64,000 nt of DNA from an uncultured Thermoguttaceae bacterium (GTDB lineage: Bacteria > Planctomycetota > Planctomycetia > Pirellulales > Thermoguttaceae): contig CALIRO010000094.1 of the NCBI GenBank assembly GCA_938042245.1, positions 1-64,000 of the forward strand. Reading direction: 5' to 3'. The translations under genes and the position numbers were made by a program. The notes under the pieces were generated by a model. That model did no database searches, was not told the DNA's origin, and saw nothing but the letters and a program-made list of their open reading frames with translations. Shown here one piece after another: positions 27,866 through 37,659 of the stretch (position 1 is its first letter; every line of letters starts with the position of its first letter).

Positions 27866-28171
27866 CTTACCTTATAACACACGCCATCCGAAGGAATTCG
27901 CCTCTGCCCCCTGGAGGAGAGGCCGGTCTGAGCCACGCCGGCAAGCACCAGGCTGGCCGAAGCCCAGCCTATCCCAGAGACTCCCCAGCCGCATCCGTTA
28001 CCAAGCAGCTTGGGGCCTCAGGAACCCTTCCCCTGCCTTCTACCTTACCCCCTAACCCTCTCCCACCCAGCAGATAGCCGACCAGGAAAAGCCCTCCCTC
28101 TCCAGGGCAGAAAAAAATACACCTCGGTTCCTTCGGCGGAAGTTGGTAGGAGGCTGCTGAGGGCACGCCGT
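27866..28171. other. Short gene-free stretch
   Basis: No gene. The tract at 28130-28149 (ccttcggcggaagttggtag) resembles a family B right end, but I find no convincing left end, so only a fragment may be present. Confidence 0.35.
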
Positions 28172-28912
28172 TCAGGAGGCCGGTTTGCCGTACACCTCCA
28201 CTTCTACATAGTGGTTCAGATCGTTGGAAGTGTTGCCATTGGAGTACAAGCGAACATATCGGCCTCGGACCGGTCGGCCTTTTTCGTCCCGTGCGTCGAT
28301 CAATTTGCCCCGATAATCTTCGATATATTCCAGATCTTTACCCACTCCCATGCCGGAGCTATTGTCGAAATCGTTATTAAACACAGTAACCACACCGGTT
28401 TTAAACTCTGGATCGTCCGAAACTTGGATGACGACATCCTGATAGACCCGGCCTTCGGCGTGGTAATGCCAAAGTTGGATGGCAAAAATCTCCGCCTGGG
28501 TTTCTAGGTCGATCTGCACCCATTGTTTGCCCGGGCCTAGTTCGACGAAACTGCCGTCGGAGCCTTCCTTGTCGCCGTCGGTAACCATGGCCAGCTCGCC
28601 CACAATGGGTTCGGAATCGCTGGAGGTAACTTTTTTCTTAAGGGCCAGATTCTTTAGGCCTGGCGGGACCATCAGCGGCGGCCGGGGTTTATCCGTGTAT
28701 TTCTCTAAAGTGGGAGCTGGTTTAATATGTTTGGGCGTGCCTTGGAACAAAGGCCGAGGCAATTTGATCTCCAACGGAACCAGTTGCTCGCCGGATCCTC
28801 CCCCGGATTCTGCCCCCAAAGTCCCCCTACCTGCCCAGCCGATAACAACCCCCCATACCACCGCAAACAAACCACCCCATCCTACAACGCCCATTCTCAA
28901 GCTTTGACTCAT
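28172..28912 (-). CDS. Secreted discoidin-like (F5/8 type C) carbohydrate-binding protein
   Basis: A 246-aa exported protein starting at ATG 28912 behind AGGAGG. The signal peptide (hydrophobic core about 8-25) ends near LGAESGG. The mature part has a discoidin-like sandwich: NLALKKKVTSSD, then VGELAMVTDGDKEGSDGSFVELGPGKQWVQIDL, FAIQLWHYH, VVIQVSDDPEF and, at the end, RYVRLYSNGN with the final strand VEVEVYG. These match the usual order of strands in galactose-binding F5/8 C domains. There is no catalytic domain, so it probably binds glycans at the cell surface or in the periplasm. Confidence 0.72.
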   Translation of the reverse strand: MSQSLRMGVVGWGGLFAVVWGVVIGWAGRGTLGAESGGGSGEQLVPLEIKLPRPLFQGTPKHIKPAPTLEKYTDKPRPPLMVPPGLKNLALKKKVTSSDSEPIVGELAMVTDGDKEGSDGSFVELGPGKQWVQIDLETQAEIFAIQLWHYHAEGRVYQDVVIQVSDDPEFKTGVVTVFNNDFDNSSGMGVGKDLEYIEDYRGKLIDARDEKGRPVRGRYVRLYSNGNTSNDLNHYVEVEVYGKPAS

Positions 28913-29098
28913 CTTCGGTGCTCCTCCTAGTTTTAAAAACGTCCACTTGTTTCCGAAAAACCACAACCGCCCCGAAAGCACCTCCAAGGGTACACAAAAA
29001 TTTAGTTATAGTCCCCTCGGAAGCCCTCTTCTTTTACTATAATCGCTTCGTAGCCGATTGTCCAACCGGCTTGGAGCGGAAAAGTTCGCCCTAGAAAA

Positions 29099-29842
29099 AT
29101 GCCTAGGAGATGCTCGGTGGAGCCTTTGCAACTTACCGTGGTTTTACCTGCGTACAACGAACGCCATCGGATCGGCCGCTATTTGGAGTCTATCCGACTC
29201 TATATGGAGGCACATTATCCAGATGGCTATGAGGTAATTGTGGTGGATGACGGCAGTACGGACGGCACGGCGGAGCTGGTCGAACAGATGGGGGCCGGTT
29301 GGCCTTCGCTTCGGCTCATCCGGCACGAACACAACCAAGGTAAAGGGGCGGCTGTGCGCACGGGGGTGCTGGCCGGCAGGGGCAAACGGATCTTGTTTGC
29401 CGACGCCGACGGCGCCGCTCCGATTGATCAAGAGGTCCGGTTGGCGGAAGCCATTGCTCAGGGGGCCGATATTGCCGTCGGAAGCCGGCTGCTCCCTTGC
29501 CACAGCCAGCAGGTCGTCCGGCGGAAGAGCCGGGGGCTTTTTGGTCGGATGTTTGCCGCCCTGGCCCGCCGAGTACTTCGGCTCCCAGTTCGAGACACCC
29601 AGTGCGGATTCAAAATGTTCCGGGCCGAGGCCGCCCAGGATCTTTTTCACCATGTGCAGCAACGCGGATATCTGTTTGATCTGGAGCTGCTCGGTTTGGC
29701 AGTGCGCCGGGGGTATAAGATAGCGGAAGTTCCGATTCGATGGACGGATGTACCTGGCGGCCATTTCCACCCCCTCCGGCAATTGCCCCGGATTCTTTTC
29801 GACCTGCTGCGCCTCTGGTTCCGGCTGCGCCAAGCTGGATGA
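29099..29842 (+). CDS. GT2 family glycosyltransferase, DPM1-like
   Basis: A 247-aa soluble GT-A enzyme. VVLPAYNERHRIGRYL, EVIVVDDGSTDGT (residues 45-57), NQGKGAAVRTGVLAGRGKRILFADADGA (DAD at 102-104 for metal-nucleotide binding), DTQCGFKMFR and EVPIRWTDVPG make it close to dolichyl/polyprenyl-phosphate glucosyl- or mannosyltransferases. It probably makes a polyprenyl-phosphate sugar on the inner face of the membrane, used by a GT-C enzyme such as the Agl23-like protein nearby. ATG 29099. No C-terminal membrane domain is present. Confidence 0.9.
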   Translation: MPRRCSVEPLQLTVVLPAYNERHRIGRYLESIRLYMEAHYPDGYEVIVVDDGSTDGTAELVEQMGAGWPSLRLIRHEHNQGKGAAVRTGVLAGRGKRILFADADGAAPIDQEVRLAEAIAQGADIAVGSRLLPCHSQQVVRRKSRGLFGRMFAALARRVLRLPVRDTQCGFKMFRAEAAQDLFHHVQQRGYLFDLELLGLAVRRGYKIAEVPIRWTDVPGGHFHPLRQLPRILFDLLRLWFRLRQAG

Positions 29843-30357
29843 CCTTTCCGAACCGCCGGTAACGCCGTCTGGTAAAGGGCACCTGGCCCAGTCTGAACAG
29901 AGCTCAGTCCGAACAGACTAAGTTACAGGGCGCCGGTAACGCCGTCTGGTAGAACACGAGGGGAACACCGTCTGTCAGACCACACCTAGCTCAGTCTGAG
30001 CAGAGTAGTTACCCAGGATGTGGGTTCTGATTTCGGAACCCCTAAAGAGTCTATGCTGGTTTACTCTTTTAGGGGGGTACCCTTTGGAACCAGGCAGCCC
30101 ACGAAATCGGAAAAAGGGCCAGGAGAGAAACGATACTTTCGGCATTTACCCCCAAAAAAAGGGGGCCAAGTCGGAGAACCCGGGAATGTATCTCTTATTT
30201 TCTCCTTTTTTCTCAGCTCGGGTTCCCACCTTCTGGGAAAATCCCCCTTTTGGCCAACCCAGGAAGTTAAACTAGAGAAGATAAAAAAGGCAGATAAAAC
30301 AAAAAGGGCCAAAAACCCTTAATCAGGTGTATCTGATAGTACCTAAAAGTAGTACGA
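29843..30357. other. Gene-free stretch with imperfect direct repeats and a hairpin
   Basis: The 21-bp unit beginning cgccggtaacgccgtctggt occurs at 29854 and 29931, and cagtctgaacagag / cagtctgagcagag at 29889 and 29992. A perfect-looking hairpin, cccctaaagagt (30039-30050) with actcttttagggg (30063-30075), follows; it may end transcription of the GT2 gene although it has no T tract. No gene seen. Confidence 0.6.
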
Positions 30358-31482
30358 ATGCCTGCTTCGGTCCAAGAATTTCACCATTTGGCCCCCCTGA
30401 TGGGGTATCGAGAGGTCTGGAACCGCCTCCTGGCCCAGACGGTCGGGGCTCACTTTTTCCAATCCTGGGATTGGTTGGCTGCCTATTGGGACCATTTCCA
30501 TATCGACCAACACCTCCGGGTGTTTTTTCATTGGGAGGACGAAAACCTGGTGGGTATTGTGCCGATGGTAGTTCGGCAGGAAAAGACCCGAATCGGCCGA
30601 CTTCGCGTGCTCACGTATCCGTTGGACGACTGGGGATCGTTTTATGGGCCGATTGGGCCGGAACCGGCCAAAACTCTTCAAGCCGTTTTAGAGCACCTTC
30701 AAGGCCCCCAGCGAGATTGGGACCTTTTGGAGCTTCGCTGGATCAGTCCGGAGGACGAGGAGGCAAGTTGGACCCGGCAGGCTTTGGAGGCGGCTGGCCT
30801 GAAGGCGATCCGCAGTTTGTGGAACCAGACGGCGGTGGTGGATTTAGGGGATGGTCCGCTCGGCTGGGAGCGGTATTTGGCCAGCCGACCCTCAAAATGG
30901 CGGGCCAACCTGCGCAGGGCGGAAAAGAAATTAGCGCAGATCGGGTCGCTCGAATATGTGCGATATCGACCGTTGGGCCAGTCGGCTGGCCAGACCGATC
31001 CCCGATGGGACCTGTATGAGGCCTGTTGCCAGATTACCCAGCGGAGTTGGCAGGGCAGTTCGGCCACCGGCCTCGGCCTTTGCCATCCTAAAGTCCGGGC
31101 ATTTTTGCGTCAGGTGCATGAAGCAGCAGCTCGGTTGGGAGCAGTGGACGTTAATTTATTATACGTCGGCGGTCAACCTGCTGCCTTCCTCTATAATTAC
31201 TGCTGGAAAGGCCAGGTCTATGGCCTTCGCCGAGGTTTCGATCCACAGATCGCACCCGCCGGCGCTGGCAACCTGCTATTGGCCTGGGCCATTCGGGATA
31301 GCTTCGTACGAAACGATCGGCTCTATGACCTAGGGGTGGGCTACCTGGAGACCAAACAGGCCTGGATGACCCGCCTGGTACCGATCTATCGGTATAGCTA
31401 CATTCCTTCTGGTCAGCTCCGGATGGTGCTGCTCCGCTGGAAGCGCTGCTGGCAAGCCTGGCGGAGCAAGTGCTTGGATTAA
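30358..31482 (+). CDS. GNAT family acetyltransferase, BioF2/CelD-like
   Basis: A 374-aa protein of the double-GNAT type (Acetyltransf_6, CelD/BcsL or BioF2-like). Residues 34-60 show the N-terminal FFQSWDWLAAYWDHF motif, followed by LVGIVPMVVRQ. A central KWRANLRRAEKKLAQ basic helix and the C-terminal GNAT half (VNLLYVGGQPAAFLYNYCWKGQVYGLRRGFDP, then YDLGVGYLETKQAW) complete the pattern. Relatives act in exopolysaccharide or surface-polymer modification, so its place next to glycosyltransferases fits, but acyl donor and acceptor are unknown. ATG 30358. Confidence 0.82.
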   Translation: MPASVQEFHHLAPLMGYREVWNRLLAQTVGAHFFQSWDWLAAYWDHFHIDQHLRVFFHWEDENLVGIVPMVVRQEKTRIGRLRVLTYPLDDWGSFYGPIGPEPAKTLQAVLEHLQGPQRDWDLLELRWISPEDEEASWTRQALEAAGLKAIRSLWNQTAVVDLGDGPLGWERYLASRPSKWRANLRRAEKKLAQIGSLEYVRYRPLGQSAGQTDPRWDLYEACCQITQRSWQGSSATGLGLCHPKVRAFLRQVHEAAARLGAVDVNLLYVGGQPAAFLYNYCWKGQVYGLRRGFDPQIAPAGAGNLLLAWAIRDSFVRNDRLYDLGVGYLETKQAWMTRLVPIYRYSYIPSGQLRMVLLRWKRCWQAWRSKCLD

Positions 31483-31843
31483 CTATCTTCTCCCAGCCAA
31501 ATGGGTAGAATAATGGGAACTCCAAGAAGGCATCCTAGCCTCTGCGCCCATCCTGCCGCCTTCCCGAGTATGGTTGCCCCAGGGAGGAGTTGGGTAATAT
31601 CCGACTTCGAATTTGCCTGCTATAGTGCCACCTTAGGGTAACCTTCGCTCGGTGCTTCCAGCGAGGAACTCCTGGTGGCCTTCCGGCGCAAACGGTCCTT
31701 GAACGATCCTCCTATGCATGGGAGTGCTACCCTTTTGTCGGAAAGGAAGCCAGAACGACTTTGGGACTTGCAAGCGCAACAGTGGGTAGAAGGCGAAACT
31801 TTTTATTCGCTTTATACATACATAAAAGTTCATTTATCGCAGA
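31483..31843. other. Gene-free stretch upstream of a GT4 gene
   Basis: Nothing recognised. The 3' part is AT-rich (31800-31843) and may hold the promoter of the downstream gene. Confidence 0.35.
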
Positions 31844-33667
31844 ATGAGCGGTTGGACAATGAACCTGGTTATCCTCCACTACCATCTGAACCGGGGCGGG
31901 GTAACACGGGTCATCCAATCCCATCTGGAAGCCCTGGAGTGCCGACTTTCTGGGCAACCAGAAGCAGGGGCCGCATCGGCCAGCAACGATCTAGAGGCAG
32001 AAAACGCCTCGGCCTGCAAAAAAGCAAAAGGGGTGGGCGGATTGCTCAGCAAGCAGGCAGAGTCGGAGCCCCCATCGGCCAACAAGGATCTCCAAGGTCC
32101 ACCGCAGATGGGCTGGCAAAAGCAAGCAGAACAAAAAGAACGTGCGGTTTCTGCCCCCAGCGGTCCCATGGGCCAAGGCCCTACGGAAAAAATATTGGTC
32201 CTCTTGCTTTATGGCGGTCGGCGGGAAGCTTGGCCAGAAGATTGGACGGGCAAGTTTTCCAGGCTTCGGGTGGTCCTGGAACCAACGCCCCTGCTGGATT
32301 ATGACCAGGTGCATGGCCGAACCGGCCCTGGAGCAGAACAAGCTCTTTATCAGCAAATCGTTCAGGTGCTTCGGCGGCACGGTTGCCGACCGGACCAGAC
32401 CCTCTTACATGTCCATAATCACTCGTTGGGCAAAAATGTAGCGCTGCCGGCGGTATTGGTTCGATTGGCCGAGGACGGCTACCGGATGCTTCTGCAAATC
32501 CATGATTTTGCCGAGGATTTTCGGCCGGCCAATTATCGGGCCCTGTTGGACTGGCAGCGGGGGAGGGCTAGAAGAGGCCGAACCGGCCTGGGCTGGCTCT
32601 ATCCGCAGGCAGAACACCTGCATTATGCGGTCCTGAATAGCCGGGACCGCCAGGTGTTGCTGCGTGCAGGGGTGCCAGCCGACCGGCTTCACCTGCTCCC
32701 GAATCCGGTGGTAGCTGCTGGGCCGTTGCCTCCGGCCACCGAAGCCAAAGCTCGCTTGGAAAACCAGTTTGGGATTCCTATGGGGGATAGGTATCTTTTG
32801 TATCCTGTACGGGCGATCCGGAGGAAAAACCTCGGCGAAGCGGTGCTTTGCAGCCTGCTGGCCGAGGCGAGCGTTTGGATCGGGGTTACCCTAGCGCCAT
32901 TAAACCCGGCAGAAAAAGGGCAGTACGAGCGGTGGAAGCAGTGGACCGCCCAGCACCACGTTCGGTGTGTGTGGGAGACGGGCGAAGCGGGCGGGCTGAG
33001 CTTGGCCCAGAACCTAGCCGCCGCCGACGCCCTGCTGACCACCAGCATTACCGAAGGGTTTGGCATGGTATTTTTAGAGAGTTGGCTGGTGGGTCGGCCT
33101 TTGGTGGGCAGAAATCTGCCGGAAATTACCGAAGATTTTGAGCGTCTTGGTCTTCGCCTGCCGGGCATGTGGGGCCGGTTGGCAGTGCCGCTAGATTGGT
33201 TGGGCGAGCAAGAGCTTCGGCAAAGACTTCTGGAACGGTATCAGCAGGTGCTAGCCGACTATCAGTGCCCCATCCCACCCAATTGGGCAGACGCCCTGGA
33301 GGAAAAATTGGCAGATAGGGCAGTCGATTTCGGTGATCTGGATGAAACGTTCCAACAGAAAGTCTTAGAAAAACTCCTTTTCCCCAACCCAACCCTTCCC
33401 ACCCCCAGAGACCGCCTTTTGGAGAAAAATCCCTCCCTGGAGTGGGTAGTTTTGGCCCGGCAGGAAGAACAGGAAGAATTGCTGCAGCAAAACGCTCGGG
33501 TGGTGAAAGAACATTTTTCTCTGCATCGGCGGGGCCAGCAGCTTTGGGCACTCTACCAGCAGGTACTTCAGGCCCGGCAAACCAGCTCCGTTGACGAGCT
33601 GGCTCATCCGGAACGGATTTCGGAAAGCTTTCTTGATCTGCGGCGGTTTCGGCTCCTGCACGCATAA
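31844..33667 (+). CDS. GT4-like glycosyltransferase with low-complexity insertion
   Basis: A 607-aa GT-B fold glycosyltransferase. The N-terminus is VILHYHLNRGGVTRVIQSHLEAL, the donor-half motifs are SITEGFGMVFLESWLVGRPLVG (about 400-422) and DRYLLYPVRAIRRKN. Between the first Rossmann helix and the next strand (KILVLLLYGGRR) an extra 75-80 residues (about 36-113) are inserted, rich in Ala, Ser, Gln and Lys, with two similar units (SASNDLEAENAS and KQAESEPPSANKDLQ). The C-terminal 150 residues after the GT core are helical and not typical. ATG 31844; MNLVILHYH at 31859 is an alternative start. Substrate not known. Confidence 0.75.
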   Translation: MSGWTMNLVILHYHLNRGGVTRVIQSHLEALECRLSGQPEAGAASASNDLEAENASACKKAKGVGGLLSKQAESEPPSANKDLQGPPQMGWQKQAEQKERAVSAPSGPMGQGPTEKILVLLLYGGRREAWPEDWTGKFSRLRVVLEPTPLLDYDQVHGRTGPGAEQALYQQIVQVLRRHGCRPDQTLLHVHNHSLGKNVALPAVLVRLAEDGYRMLLQIHDFAEDFRPANYRALLDWQRGRARRGRTGLGWLYPQAEHLHYAVLNSRDRQVLLRAGVPADRLHLLPNPVVAAGPLPPATEAKARLENQFGIPMGDRYLLYPVRAIRRKNLGEAVLCSLLAEASVWIGVTLAPLNPAEKGQYERWKQWTAQHHVRCVWETGEAGGLSLAQNLAAADALLTTSITEGFGMVFLESWLVGRPLVGRNLPEITEDFERLGLRLPGMWGRLAVPLDWLGEQELRQRLLERYQQVLADYQCPIPPNWADALEEKLADRAVDFGDLDETFQQKVLEKLLFPNPTLPTPRDRLLEKNPSLEWVVLARQEEQEELLQQNARVVKEHFSLHRRGQQLWALYQQVLQARQTSSVDELAHPERISESFLDLRRFRLLHA

Positions 33668-33678
33668 ATGGCTGCTCC

Positions 33679-33838
33679 GTAACACTTCCGCCAAGTGAAG
33701 TCAGTCCTGTTTTTCAGGGACAATCCCCCAGGGGCTCATTCCCGCGTAAGCGGGAATCCGGAAAGCAGAACTCTTTCGAAAAATGCGGATTCCTGGTTAC
33801 GCAGGAATCCCGTGGTGTTCTTTCGGCGGAAATGGTAC
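33679..33838. repeat. Family B inverted-end element, copy f, with flanking direct repeat
   Basis: The left end gtaacacttccgccaag is inverted against the right end tttcggcggaaatggtac. The inner palindrome attcccgcgtaagcgggaat is perfect. The 7-mer tgctccg occurs at 33673-33679 and again at 33841-33847, consistent with a target duplication. 160 bp. Confidence 0.85.
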
Positions 33839-34026
33839 GGTGCTCCGAAACCGAACCGTACTGGGTAAGAACATCGACCAACTGTACTGCTTCAGAAGAT
33901 AGTGAAGGGTGTCCCGAATCTGGTCCGCCCCTTCCCCATGCTGCTTTTCGATGGTGTTGCACCACTGAAATGGAACTGTCCTGGCTTAAAAAGATGGGAG
34001 GGAGGTTCCTCTAACCCACAACATTC

Positions 34027-34185
34027 GTACCACTTCAACCGAATGGCCGTAAGTTGGCATTCCTCCATCAGTAAAAATCCAGTCTTTGGACTGGTTGCTG
34101 TTCTGGATTCCCGGTTGCGCGGGAATGACACTGGGGGGCATTCATCCTAAAACACAAGACCCGGCTTCCGCGGCGGAAATGGTAC
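34027..34185. repeat. Family B inverted-end element, copy g
   Basis: The left end gtaccacttcaaccgaatgg is inverted against the right end ggcggaaatggtac. The inner blocks tggattcccggttgcgcggg and ggcattcctccatcag match other copies. About 159 bp. Confidence 0.75.
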
Positions 34186-34516
34186 GATTTTTGAACAATG
34201 TTCACACCCTCGTTTTGGAAAGTCCGTTGGAGGTTCCAAGAGGAAAGGGGTGGTATAAGCTTTAGAAACCCTTTTTCCGGCAAGATGCATAAAATAGAGA
34301 ATCTTGATAACTTGATTTAGATCCCCAATTAAGGGGAAATCTCCTTCCCTCCGCATAATTCTCTTAATTCCTCCGAGCCAAAAACCCCGATGTAGTAGAA
34401 GCAGGCGTTTATTGCCGGAAGGTCTGCGGCGGAGTTTTAAATAACCAAAAAGGGGGGTAGAACCCACCAATCAGAACCCTCTGAGAACGGATCCCTGAGG
34501 AAAAGGATTTCCTGCG

Positions 34517-37500
34517 ATGAGCTTTATTCCTACCGTTGTATGGCTGCGGCAGAGGAGAAAAATAAAACGCTTCCTGGCCTTCCTGGGAGGGATAGTGCCG
34601 GTTATCTATTTGGTCGGTTGGGTTTTGGTCTGGTGGCAATCCAGTACTATCGGAGGCGAACCGGCCAAGACGAGTTTACGGATTCTGACGTCGGCTTCTG
34701 AGCAGAACCCATCTTATAGGGAGCAAGAAAACCGGGCCTTAGAAGGAAAGGTTTCCGCCTCCGAGGAACAGAAAGAGCAATCGGCGTTATCCATTTTATC
34801 CATCCGGTCGGAATCGAAAGAAGGAACTCTGTCTGAGACTTCTTCGGCGAAGCGTCGATTGATTCTGCCGGTGCTGTTGGAGACCAAACAAGGTCCTCCG
34901 GTGGACAAGCCGGTCCATGCTTCGGCACATTTGCCAGCAGCTTCCGGCCGGACCTCCACGGAGAGAAAGCCGGGGGGAGATTCTGGGCCTAAGCCTGCAG
35001 ATACTGGAAATACTGCTGCCGCCAGCATTCGGATGCGAGAGCTTCCGGAGGAAGCGGGCAAAGTATCCCATGATCCGCCCCCGCCAGGCTTTGCGGAGGT
35101 CAGTCATGAACCACAGCTTCAAGTGGTGGTGGCCGAAGGGACGTCTTCCTCTGGGGTTGGATTGTCAGCCTCCCAGCCAAGCGGCCAGGAAGTGCAAATG
35201 GCTTCTTTAGTCGGCTCCAGTCCCGAGCAGTCCAAGACGCCCCCAAAAGCCGAATCAGAGAATAGCTCTCTCGGTCCAGCTCCCGCCAGGATCCCTCTAG
35301 CGATACCTCCGTCTGATGTACTTTGCGTACACCGTCCAAGCCTATCACAGGCTAGGCCGACCATCTCCCGCTCGGAACCCTCCACACAAAAGGCCAGTGG
35401 GGTCCAAGAACCGGGCACGATGCCTTCCAGTGCGATTGTAATAGAGAAGGAATCCAAATCGGCGGCGGTGGACAGCAGCGATCCTGTGCTGGCTAGGACC
35501 TCTAGCGTACCAAAATTCACGGGGCTGACTTCCTCTTCGACCTCTTCTCTGCCTCTGGCTGGCAGGTCGCATCTGGCTGGATCTGGGGCAACAGGGAGCA
35601 GTTCTGGCAAGCCGAGCCCATCCGCTTTGAGCGGGCCGATCCTTTCGGAATCGCCGGGCAGTAGCCTGACCAATCCGGTGTGGCCCATGCTGGGGGGAGC
35701 CTCTGCGGTAACGGCGCCTGCGTCAAGCAGCACGCCGCCTTCTCGGATTGCCTTGGTGGAAGCGGAGCCTGCCAAGACAGCCACGGAACCAGCGCCTGCC
35801 AATAAGACAGGGGTAGAACCAGTGCCTGCCAAGGCGCTGGCCCCGTCCCTGCCGAGTTTGCCGAAGGAAGAGCCTGCGGCGAAAGCACCAGACGAATCGG
35901 CCAAGCCCGCCGAAGTTCCGGTGGCTGGCGGGCCGGTAGCAGAAGCTCCGCCGAAACCGGCCAGCAGCCCGATTCCGGGCCCTGTTGCGCCCGGTCCACC
36001 ACCCGGTGGAGAAACTTCTGCGCCAGGGGTAATTCCTCCGCCAGTAGCGGGTACGCCACCGGTGGATACCCGTCCGCAGTCAGCCCAATGGCAACGGCCT
36101 ACTGCCGAGATCACCCAGATTGGTCCGTTTGAAGTCCGAGGCCATTCCGAAGAACTGAAAGTGGTGGTTCGCCGCAGCAAGATTTTACGATCGAAAGTAG
36201 ATATTTATCGGGTTTCGGTGGTCGATCCAGCCATTTGTGATGTAGTGCAATTTACGCCTCGTGAACTAGCCATCATCGGCCGATCCCAAGGCGCCACGGA
36301 TGTAACCTTCTGGTTTGCGGATGAGCGGTACGAACCGATTACCTATCTGGTTCGGGTCATCCCCGATCCGGAGCTGCAACAGCGGCGGGAAGAGCAGTAC
36401 GGCATCCTGGAGGATGTGTTGGCCGAGCTGTTCCCCGAAAGCAAAGTGAAGCTGATCCCAGTGGCCGACAAACTGATTGTCAAAGGTCAGGCCCGGGATG
36501 CTGAAGAAGCGGCTCAAATTATGGCCATCATCCGCGGACAGATGGTTTATCCGCGCTATCAGGAGAGTTATGGATTGGTGCAGGGGCAGGCCGCTCCGCC
36601 ATTGGCCCAGGATCCGCAGTCAGCTGGTTTGCTGCCGGCCATGCAGGTAATCAATATGCTGTACATTCCCGGGGTACAGCAGGTGGCTTTGAAGGTGAAG
36701 ATTGCTGAGCTAAACCGGTCGGCTGCCCGGAAGTTTGGTGTGGATATGGATCTGAACTTTGTCTGGGAAGATGGGTTAATTGCCATTCGGCAGTTGCTGA
36801 ACCTGGCCACCAGCACCGCCGTGGTTTCTGGTACCTTTGACAACGACCGGTTGCAGTTCGGCATTCACTATCTGCAACAGCATGGGGTGATGCGGATTTT
36901 GAGCGAACCGACCTTGGTTACCCTGAGTGGTCGGCCTGCCACGTTTGTCGCTGGCGGGGAATTTGCGGTGCCTACCACAGTGGGCGTAGCTGGCGCCGCT
37001 GCTGTTACCACTGACTTCCGCGCCTTTGGTGCCATTATTACCTTCCTGCCGATTGTGCTAGATAAAGATTTGATCCGGCTGGAAGTGGCGCCGGAATTTA
37101 GCAGGATCAATCGGGAGAATACCGTGAACGGGACCCCTGGGTTGGATACCCGGGCCGTTACCACCACCGTCGAACTCCGAGAAGGCCAAACCCTGGCCAT
37201 TGCCGGCTTGTTGGAAGATTCCATGAAGGGGGATAACACTTCCAATATCCCGTTGTTTGGCCAGATCTTTGGCAAACGGAATATGAATCGAAACGAAACC
37301 GAATTGATCATTCTGGTAACTCCGGAACTGATTCATCCGATGGAGCCGGAGGAAGTGCCGCCCTTGCCAGGCTTCGATGTGACTGAGCCGACCAACTTGG
37401 AGTTCTACCTGAAAGGGCGCTTGGAAGGTCGGCCTACGCATGAATATCGAAGCACTGTCTGGCCGAGGCTCCGGCATCGGTACCAGGCAGGCGGCCCAGC

Positions 37501-37534
37501 CACCATCTCCGGTCCGTTCGGCCATTCCAAATAA
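34517..37534 (+). CDS. CpaC/RcpA-like secretin with very long low-complexity N-terminus
   Basis: A 1005-aa protein. Residues 18-41 form a hydrophobic anchor. Residues about 50-520 are Pro/Ser/Ala-rich, without visible domains. From about 524 the pilus-assembly secretin begins: the CpaC N-domain (EELKVVVRRSKILRSKVDIYRVSVVDPAICDVVQFTPRELAIIGRSQGATDVTFW), a BON-like ring domain (about 620-665), then the secretin channel (about 705-940) with ILSEPTLVTLSGRPATFVAGGEF, GQTLAIAGLLED and ELIILVTPELI. It would form an outer-membrane gated ring for a Tad-type pilus or type II-like system. ATG 34517 follows GAGGAAAAGGA. The next two genes encode lipoproteins likely to work with it. Confidence 0.88.
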   Translation: MSFIPTVVWLRQRRKIKRFLAFLGGIVPVIYLVGWVLVWWQSSTIGGEPAKTSLRILTSASEQNPSYREQENRALEGKVSASEEQKEQSALSILSIRSESKEGTLSETSSAKRRLILPVLLETKQGPPVDKPVHASAHLPAASGRTSTERKPGGDSGPKPADTGNTAAASIRMRELPEEAGKVSHDPPPPGFAEVSHEPQLQVVVAEGTSSSGVGLSASQPSGQEVQMASLVGSSPEQSKTPPKAESENSSLGPAPARIPLAIPPSDVLCVHRPSLSQARPTISRSEPSTQKASGVQEPGTMPSSAIVIEKESKSAAVDSSDPVLARTSSVPKFTGLTSSSTSSLPLAGRSHLAGSGATGSSSGKPSPSALSGPILSESPGSSLTNPVWPMLGGASAVTAPASSSTPPSRIALVEAEPAKTATEPAPANKTGVEPVPAKALAPSLPSLPKEEPAAKAPDESAKPAEVPVAGGPVAEAPPKPASSPIPGPVAPGPPPGGETSAPGVIPPPVAGTPPVDTRPQSAQWQRPTAEITQIGPFEVRGHSEELKVVVRRSKILRSKVDIYRVSVVDPAICDVVQFTPRELAIIGRSQGATDVTFWFADERYEPITYLVRVIPDPELQQRREEQYGILEDVLAELFPESKVKLIPVADKLIVKGQARDAEEAAQIMAIIRGQMVYPRYQESYGLVQGQAAPPLAQDPQSAGLLPAMQVINMLYIPGVQQVALKVKIAELNRSAARKFGVDMDLNFVWEDGLIAIRQLLNLATSTAVVSGTFDNDRLQFGIHYLQQHGVMRILSEPTLVTLSGRPATFVAGGEFAVPTTVGVAGAAAVTTDFRAFGAIITFLPIVLDKDLIRLEVAPEFSRINRENTVNGTPGLDTRAVTTTVELREGQTLAIAGLLEDSMKGDNTSNIPLFGQIFGKRNMNRNETELIILVTPELIHPMEPEEVPPLPGFDVTEPTNLEFYLKGRLEGRPTHEYRSTVWPRLRHRYQAGGPATISGPFGHSK

Positions 37535-37659
37535 ATCTCATCCCACCGGCAGAGAACGCTCTGACCATGGGGGAGAAGCGACTTCATCAAACAAAACAAC
37601 CATCCGCGAGAAAACCCGGAAACACCATCCTTACTTCGCAGTCCAAAGGATCTGATCCG

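Larger units (their letters stand above)
33668..34516. other. Gene-free stretch with family B copies f and g
   Basis: Two family B elements (33679-33838 and 34027-34185) lie in the same 850-bp gap. The remainder has no recognisable gene. The GAGGAAAAGGA tract at about 34497-34507 is the ribosome binding site for the secretin gene. Confidence 0.55.

Noticed and set aside
30327-31019. 230-aa plus-strand open frame
   Set aside because: Overlaps the GNAT gene in another frame, and its translation is Gly/Pro/Arg-rich as expected for a GC-rich shadow frame.
32760-33150. Opposite-strand open frames inside the GT4 gene
   Set aside because: Shadow frames of a gene with clear GT-B motifs.
35119-36180. 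353-aa minus-strand open frame
   Set aside because: Mirrors the low-complexity region of the secretin; composition explains the lack of stops.
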